Below are positions 6,429 to 10,407 of a stretch of 10,407 nt of DNA, piece by piece. The translations under genes were made by a program, and so were the position numbers. Every line of letters begins with the position of its first letter. Positions within the stretch are counted from its first letter, which is position 1. The notes beneath the pieces are model-generated. The model did not search any database, was not told the DNA's origin, and was given only the letters and a program-made list of their open reading frames with translations. This DNA is from Campylobacterales bacterium (GTDB lineage: Bacteria; Campylobacterota; Campylobacteria; Campylobacterales; JALSKU01). The stretch lies in contig JALVWW010000175.1 in the NCBI GenBank assembly GCA_027023175.1, positions 1 through 10,407 on the forward strand, written 5' to 3'.

Positions 6429-7697
6429 TTATTTCTTATCCTTTAAACATTTATTTATAGCTCTCATATGTTTTTTTACTTCAGCATCTTTGCTCATTTT
6501 AGCAACTTTTGCCATTATTTTTTTTGCTTTTTTACAAAGTCCAAGCTTGTAATAACCCCATGCCAGAGAGTCAAGATAATATGGCGAATTAGGGTCTTGT
6601 TTTAGAGCTCTTTTGACTAAAGACAAGCCTTTTTTTACATCCATATCATGATCTATCAGCAAGTACCCGTAATAGTTCAAATAAAGCGGGTCATTAGAAA
6701 CTTTAACTACTTTTGCAAATTTTTTTGCAACTGAATTTAAAAGTTTTTTATCTTTTTTGGGATTACCTTCGTACTCATATATCGCCATTCTCCCAAGGTA
6801 TTTCACATCTTTTGTTTTTTCATACAACTCTTTTGTAACTTTGTATGCATTTTTAAAATCTTTTATGGATATATAAATATCTGCCAGCATCTCTTTGTCG
6901 ATATCATTTTTTTTCAAAAATTTTATAGCTTCTTTCTTCTCCCCCTGATAGAGCAAAAGTTGAACTACCTTTTTTGCATAGTTGTTATCTTTGTATTTTT
7001 CATAAAGTCTTTTGTATGTTGAGATAAGCCCATTTATATCCTTTTCTCTCGCATAGATATCTATAAGCTTGAAACAAACTTTTTTTGAGCATCCCCTAAG
7101 CCTTGTATGGGTTTCAAGATAGGCCACCGCCTCATCTTTTTTATTTAAAAAAAGATATAAAATATCTGCAATGTTATTTAGTATATCTTCATTATAATGA
7201 AAGCTGTATGCTTTTTCAAAAGATTTAAAAGAGAGTTCATAATTTTTCAGACTTAAAAAAACCGAGCCGGCAAACTTATAGTTTTCTTCTGTTTTTGACT
7301 TTTTTATCAAATCCAAAGTCAAAGAAGTTACTTTTTTATAATTTTTTTTAAAAAGATAATACCTTATCAATTCTCTTTTTAATGTATCATTGTTTGGATA
7401 GTCTCTTAGCCCCTCTTTAACAAGTTTAAAAAAATCATCATATTTTTTGAGTTTTGCACCAAGACTTATAGCATACTTTAGATAAGCTATATTTTTTGTA
7501 TGATTATAAAGCTTTACAAAATATTTATAAGCTCCCTTAAAGTCATTGTTTTGAGAAAGCATGAAAGCATACAAAAGATATTTATTTTCATTTTTATACG
7601 CTCTTATGACAGTTTTTTTGGGAGCTGGCTGTTTGGGAGTACATCCGCTAAAAAGTATCGCCAAAATGGTGAAAATTACTAAACTATACCTATACAC
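6429..7697 (-). CDS. TPR-repeat lipoprotein
   Basis: 422 residues beginning with a lipoprotein signal (MYRYSLVIFTILAILFSGC); the lipidated cysteine would be Cys19, so the protein is probably anchored in the outer or inner membrane facing the periplasm. The rest is helical, built of degenerate tetratricopeptide repeats, clearest at about 135-175, 265-300 and 335-400 (for example the last unit with SPYYLDSLAWGYYKLG). Such proteins usually scaffold complexes; no specific partner can be named. Cys203 and Cys208 form a possible disulfide. The start codon is GTG at 7697, overlapping the upstream Cys-cluster gene by 19 bases; it is the only start that preserves the signal peptide, and GAGG lies about ten bases upstream. 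The gene is unusually lysine-rich. Confidence 0.85.
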   Translation of the reverse strand: MYRYSLVIFTILAILFSGCTPKQPAPKKTVIRAYKNENKYLLYAFMLSQNNDFKGAYKYFVKLYNHTKNIAYLKYAISLGAKLKKYDDFFKLVKEGLRDYPNNDTLKRELIRYYLFKKNYKKVTSLTLDLIKKSKTEENYKFAGSVFLSLKNYELSFKSFEKAYSFHYNEDILNNIADILYLFLNKKDEAVAYLETHTRLRGCSKKVCFKLIDIYAREKDINGLISTYKRLYEKYKDNNYAKKVVQLLLYQGEKKEAIKFLKKNDIDKEMLADIYISIKDFKNAYKVTKELYEKTKDVKYLGRMAIYEYEGNPKKDKKLLNSVAKKFAKVVKVSNDPLYLNYYGYLLIDHDMDVKKGLSLVKRALKQDPNSPYYLDSLAWGYYKLGLCKKAKKIMAKVAKMSKDAEVKKHMRAINKCLKDKK

Positions 7698-8140
7698 TCT
7701 TCTTTTACCTCTTTTACATGTGTTTTAAAATAATCCCAAAAAGGAAATGTCCTGCATTGGCTTGGCCTAACCTCATAGATTTGGCAACTATTTTTTTTAT
7801 TATCAAAAAATATACACTCAAATTCACCCTCTATCTTTACCTCTTTGATACTGTATTTATATTTTACCTTATTTAAATAATCTTTTCTAAAAATTTCCTC
7901 ATCTAATTTCAAAAATTCAGCTATTTTTTTTATCTCATCCCGGTTTACCCAAATATATCCGCTCTCACCCCTACAGCATCTACCATCACATTCACTGCAA
8001 GCCGAAGGCTTAAAGCTGTAACTAAAACCCTCTTTAGTGATTGTCCTTGTTCCTGCAGAATTGTCGCTTCGCTCGGATAGTAACTCGTAATTCGTAATTG
8101 GTAATTGTTTTTTATTATCTTTCTTTTCTTTTCTCATCAT
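7679..8140 (-). CDS. YkgJ-type cysteine-cluster protein with repeat-derived N-terminus
   Basis: 153 residues. The family (putative zinc- or iron-chelating, UPF0153/YkgJ) has no settled function. Metal-binding cysteines are C48, C51, C55, C56 (CSECDGRCC), then C109, C119 and C129 in the C-terminal CQIYEVRPSQCRTFPFW region; GESGYIWV at 58-65 is typical. Homologues as I remember them begin at about KEGFSYSF (36-43). Residues 11-35 here are encoded by a heptanucleotide tandem repeat and an adjacent GCGAAGC segment and look foreign to the family. No ATG, GTG or TTG lies in frame between codon 2 and the first cysteine, so the extra segment must be translated. Start at 8140 (or the adjacent ATG at 8137) follows purine-rich AAGGAGG/AGGGGG from the upstream octamer repeat. 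Confidence 0.88.
   Translation of the reverse strand: MMRKEKKDNKKQLPITNYELLSERSDNSAGTRTITKEGFSYSFKPSACSECDGRCCRGESGYIWVNRDEIKKIAEFLKLDEEIFRKDYLNKVKYKYSIKEVKIEGEFECIFFDNKKNSCQIYEVRPSQCRTFPFWDYFKTHVKEVKEECIGIV
8040..8079 (-). repeat. GCGAAGC-containing inserted segment within the Cys-cluster gene
   Basis: Forty bases between the family-like coding region and the heptamer repeat. ATTGTC occurs as a direct repeat (plus strand 8040-8045 and 8060-8065, 20 bases apart) with CTGCAG at 8053-8058 between. On the minus strand, GAGCGAAGCGAC contains GCGAAGC (8066-8072), a heptamer known to form an unusually stable DNA mini-hairpin. It resembles dispersed intergenic repeat elements; that needs a genome-wide count to confirm. 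Confidence 0.45.
8080..8107. repeat. Tandem repeat, four 7-base units (GTAATTG type)
   Basis: Plus-strand units GTAACTC, GTAATTC, GTAATTG, GTAATTG in uninterrupted tandem. On the coding (minus) strand they read CAATTAC-like and encode LPITNYEL of the Cys-cluster protein. Seven is not a multiple of three, so gain or loss of one unit would shift the frame. Confidence 0.85.
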
Positions 8141-8180
8141 CTTACCCCCTTACCTCCTTAGCGCCTTACCACCTAACCCA
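8141..8180. repeat. Tandem repeat, about five 8-base units (CTTACCNC type)
   Basis: Plus-strand units CTTACCCC, CTTACCTC, CTTAGCGC, CTTACCAC and a degenerate CTAACCCA. On the minus strand they read GGTAAGGN-like. They encode the last residues of the methyltransferase (GLGGKALRR), contain its stop codon, and supply the purine-rich AAGGAGG and AGGGGG that serve as ribosome site for the Cys-cluster gene. Confidence 0.8.
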
Positions 8181-8878
8181 AAGGGTTCAAGTTCACATTT
8201 CAAACTTTTTAGTCCTATTTTTTTATATATCTCTTTTACCTCATCGCTGAATTCACCGTTTATGTGAGTTATCAATGGAGGAAGACATTTTAGCATACTT
8301 TTTGAGCTTTTTTTGGCTCTTATCATAACAATAGTAGCATTTTTGTTGGGCTTTGGATGAAGCCATCTTATCTCATTTATTTTTATCTTACAGTTTTCCA
8401 ACAGTGTAAAAACCCTATCCGCTTCAGCCCCGTCATAGCAAAGCAAAAGCTCACCCCTTGGCTTTAGTAAAGTATTGCATTTTTTTATAAACTCATACAG
8501 AGGCAAAGAGTCATTAAACCTACTTATCTTTTTTGATAAATTTTTGCTTTGTTTGTTTTCAGCTTTATAAAAAGGCGGATTTGAAACTATAAAGTCAAAC
8601 TTTTTTTCAAATTTATATCCCAAAAAATCATCACACACAAACTCTGCTTCAAGGCTATTGTTTTTGGCATTTATGCTTGATAAAAAGATATTGTTTTTTT
8701 GTATATCTATACCTGTTAAATTGACTTTAAAATTCTCTTTTATTAAAAGTCCAAGCACACCGCATCCACATCCGACATCCAAAACATCACCTCTTGGATA
8801 AAATTTGGAGATAAAGTCATACAAAAAAAGTGTGTCGCTGTTGTAACAGTATCCGCCTTTTTCCTGATAGATAAACAA
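8150..8878 (-). CDS. tRNA1(Val) adenine-37 N6-methyltransferase-like protein (TrmN6/YfiC family)
   Basis: 242 residues, a class I SAM-dependent methyltransferase. The SAM motif is DVGCGCG (34-40) and the amino-methyltransferase catalytic motif SNPPFY (99-104). The N-terminus YQEKGGYCYNSDTLFLYDF and the late PLITHINGEFSDEV (201-214) are typical of the YfiC/TrmN6 group, whose E. coli member methylates A37 of tRNA1(Val); the exact substrate here is inferred. The only start in frame before a stop codon is TTG at 8878, with AAGGAG about eight bases upstream. An ATG at 8883 is closer to the ribosome site but out of frame. The last nine residues are encoded by an octamer repeat and look like a family-foreign tail. 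First gene of the long minus-strand run. Confidence 0.87.
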   Translation of the reverse strand: MFIYQEKGGYCYNSDTLFLYDFISKFYPRGDVLDVGCGCGVLGLLIKENFKVNLTGIDIQKNNIFLSSINAKNNSLEAEFVCDDFLGYKFEKKFDFIVSNPPFYKAENKQSKNLSKKISRFNDSLPLYEFIKKCNTLLKPRGELLLCYDGAEADRVFTLLENCKIKINEIRWLHPKPNKNATIVMIRAKKSSKSMLKCLPPLITHINGEFSDEVKEIYKKIGLKSLKCELEPFGLGGKALRR

Positions 8879-8897
8879 TTCATTATCTCCTTTTGGA

Positions 8898-8903
8898 TAT
8901 AAT
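8898..8903 (+). promoter_or_regulatory. Candidate -10 for kdsB
   Basis: Perfect TATAAT on the plus strand, 32 bases upstream of the kdsB ATG, followed by AAAGGG at 8921-8926 as ribosome site. No clear -35. Confidence 0.45.
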
Positions 8904-8910
8904 TACACTT

Positions 8911-8916
8911 ATTTTA
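8911..8916 (-). promoter_or_regulatory. Candidate -10 for the trmN6-ykgJ-TPR-trpC run
   Basis: TAAAAT on the minus strand, 32 bases upstream of the TTG start. It sits just past the kdsB -10, so the two divergent promoters would interpenetrate in the 57-base spacer. Weak match, no -35. Confidence 0.25.
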
Positions 8917-8935
8917 TCTAAAAGGGTATTAAAAA

Positions 8936-9652
8936 ATGATAATTATACCGGCACGCATCGCATCAAACAGATTTCCCGGCAAAATTTTGGCAAATATCGG
9001 TGGAGTTCCAATGGTGATAGCCACGGCAAACAGAGTAAAAAGTATTGACAAAGTTGTCATAGCAACAGACAGTGAAGAGGTTATAAATATAGCAAAAGAT
9101 TATGGATTTGATGCTGTTATGACAAGCAGCACTCATAAAAGCGGAACAGACAGAGTAAACGAAGTAGCCAAAAAACTAAACCTTAAAGATGATGATATTA
9201 TAGTCAATGTACAGGCTGACGAACCTTTTATAGAGCCGGAAATCATCCAAAAAGTAATAGACAGACTTCAAACGGCAAAAGATAAAAATGAAGATATATT
9301 TATGGTAAGCTGCTATAAATTTATATCCGACAAAGAGGCAAATGACCCAAACCATGTAAAAGTCATCACCGATTTTCAAAAAAACGCCATATACTTTTCA
9401 AGAAGCAAAATACCATATGACAGAGAATCATATGATAACTATTTCGGGCATTTGGGTATTTACGGATTTACTAAAAAAACCCTTGAAGAGTTTTGTTCAC
9501 TGCCCAATGCTCCTTTGGAAGATATAGAAAAATTAGAGCAGTTAAGAGCTGTGTATTACGGCAAAAAGATAGCTATGATAGAAGTTCAAAGCAAAAGTTT
9601 CGGCATAGATACAAAAGAGGACTTGGAAAAAGCTTTGACTCTTTTAGCTTGA
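8936..9652 (+). CDS. kdsB: 3-deoxy-manno-octulosonate cytidylyltransferase (CMP-Kdo synthetase)
   Basis: 238 residues, normal length. It activates Kdo with CTP to CMP-Kdo for the inner core of lipopolysaccharide, which tells us the host is Gram-negative. The nucleotide-binding start IIIPARIASNRFPGK (2-16), ATDSEEV (43-49), NVQADEP (91-97, metal-binding aspartate Asp95), YFSRSKIPYDR (153-163), HLGIYGF (172-178), LEQLR (200-204) and GIDTKEDLE (223-231, second metal aspartate) are all present. The ATG at 8936 follows AAAGGG after nine bases. The gene diverges from trmN6 and overlaps the end of rpoN, tail to tail, by nine bases. Confidence 0.97.
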   Translation: MIIIPARIASNRFPGKILANIGGVPMVIATANRVKSIDKVVIATDSEEVINIAKDYGFDAVMTSSTHKSGTDRVNEVAKKLNLKDDDIIVNVQADEPFIEPEIIQKVIDRLQTAKDKNEDIFMVSCYKFISDKEANDPNHVKVITDFQKNAIYFSRSKIPYDRESYDNYFGHLGIYGFTKKTLEEFCSLPNAPLEDIEKLEQLRAVYYGKKIAMIEVQSKSFGIDTKEDLEKALTLLA

Positions 9653-10407
9653 TAGCATATAAAGCTTTTTTCTTTCACTCGAGCCTGCGATACCTAACTG
9701 TTTTCTATATTTTGTTATCGTTCTTCTTACTATTTTGATACCGAATTTTTCCTCTATTTTAGTTAAGATTTTACTGTCACTGATAGGTTTTTTTCTATCT
9801 TCATTCTTTATAAGCTCGGCTATAAACTCTTTTATGGAAGCACTTGAGATATTTTCATCTATTGCTGTACTGAAAAAATCTTTTAGAGCAAACACTCCTC
9901 TGCTACAAGAGAGGTATTTGTTGGATATCGCCCTGGATATTGTTGATGGATTTCTCTCAAGCTCTTCAGCCAAATCCTTAAGCTTCATCGGCTTTATGGA
10001 GCCTCCTTTGAAAAAGTCATACTGATACTCAAGTATCATAAGTCCTATCTTGTATAGTGTAGCTTTTCTCATCTCAAGTGCATCTATCAAATCTTTTGCA
10101 CTTTTAACTTTTTGCTTTACATATTCATCACTCTCGCTGACACCGTCGATATCCAAAACAACCTGCGGATAAAATGCATTGTTTATATCTATCTCTATAC
10201 CGTTTTTTGTTTCTGTTATATAGATATCTGGTATGATTTGTTTTGATTCACCAAAGTATTCGATAGCGGGAGGGTTTTTGAATTTTTTTATGATTGAAAG
10301 TGCCTTTTCAAAGAGAGCTTCATCACAAAATTCCTGTATATTGTTGAAATTGTATATCAGCTTTTTCACAAGCATAAACAATTCATTGTCGATATCAAAA
10401 TCATTTA
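9644..10407 (-). CDS. rpoN: RNA polymerase sigma-54 factor RpoN (partial; N-terminus beyond the right edge)
   Basis: The reading frame is open to the window edge, so 253 C-terminal residues are visible. The 5' part, including the glutamine-rich activator-interaction region, is missing. Sigma-54 directs RNA polymerase to -24/-12 promoters and needs ATP-driven activators; in Campylobacterota it controls flagellar and other genes. The visible part begins in the core-binding domain (KNPPAIEYF, then IIPDIYI). It continues with the DNA-binding helix-turn-helix LKDLAEELERNPSTISRAISNKY (visible residues 142-164), SRGVFALKDFFS, and the RpoN box VRRTITKYRK at 226-235, which recognises the -24 element. 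The box starts with Val where ARRTV is usual. The end shares nine bases with kdsB. Confidence 0.95.
   Translation of the reverse strand, partial: NDFDIDNELFMLVKKLIYNFNNIQEFCDEALFEKALSIIKKFKNPPAIEYFGESKQIIPDIYITETKNGIEIDINNAFYPQVVLDIDGVSESDEYVKQKVKSAKDLIDALEMRKATLYKIGLMILEYQYDFFKGGSIKPMKLKDLAEELERNPSTISRAISNKYLSCSRGVFALKDFFSTAIDENISSASIKEFIAELIKNEDRKKPISDSKILTKIEEKFGIKIVRRTITKYRKQLGIAGSSERKKLYMLSS

Noticed and set aside
8871..8884. 14-base exact repeat ATAAACAATTCATT, also at 10374-10387
   Set aside because: One match of this length is expected by chance in 10 kb of such AT-rich DNA, and the second copy is inside the rpoN coding region with no shared flanks.
9735..10025. Plus-strand open frame of 96 codons opposite rpoN
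   Set aside because: It lies entirely antisense to the conserved sigma-54 DNA-binding domain and has no start signal.
10379..10407. rpoN as a naturally truncated gene starting at 10381
   Set aside because: The apparent start is a TTG and the frame stays open to the window edge with RpoN-like residues (NDFDIDNE), so it is cut by the window, not truncated.

Overview
The window looks like chromosomal core-genome DNA from an AT-rich Gram-negative bacterium, most likely a member of the Campylobacterota (former Epsilonproteobacteria). The basis is the strong A+T bias, the style of the translated proteins (lysine- and isoleucine-rich, with tightly overlapping genes), a CMP-Kdo synthetase (so a lipopolysaccharide maker), and an RpoN of the type seen in that phylum. 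Genus cannot be fixed by eye. There are no rRNA or tRNA genes, no insertion sequences, no CRISPR and no phage genes. No gap between genes exceeds 155 bases.

Layout. (1) Positions 1-2296, minus strand: a seven-helix M48 zinc protease, then prmC (release-factor methyltransferase), then the 5' end of an exported msrA running off the left edge. (2) A 154-base divergent spacer (2297-2450) holding a clear extended -10 promoter, a small perfect inverted repeat, and a weaker leftward -10. (3) Plus strand 2451-3341: an aspartoacylase strikingly like the animal enzyme, ending one base from the convergent pyruvate kinase gene. (4) Minus strand 8878 down to 3343: a long overlapping run of trmN6-like methyltransferase, YkgJ-type Cys-cluster protein, TPR lipoprotein, trpC, HIT-family hydrolase/phosphorylase, MTH1187-type thiamine-binding protein and pyruvate kinase. 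Pyruvate kinase probably also has its own promoter. (5) Plus strand 8936-9652: kdsB, diverging from trmN6 across 57 bases. (6) Minus strand 9644 to the right edge: the C-terminal part of rpoN (sigma-54), overlapping the 3' end of kdsB by 9 bases.

The genes do not form one obvious pathway. They are housekeeping functions (translation termination, tRNA modification, tryptophan synthesis, glycolysis, LPS, sigma-54, protein repair) in compact operons. The stretch that does not look ordinary is 8040-8180. Two different short tandem repeats (7-base and 8-base units) and a GCGAAGC-containing segment lie across the trmN6/ykgJ junction. They are translated as the C-terminus of one protein and the N-terminus of the next, and they supply the ribosome binding site. 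It looks like a repeat insertion that has been domesticated into coding sequence. I see no convincing new multi-gene system. The best leads are this repeat-remodelled junction, the animal-like aspartoacylase, and a possible dual (exported/cytoplasmic) start of msrA.
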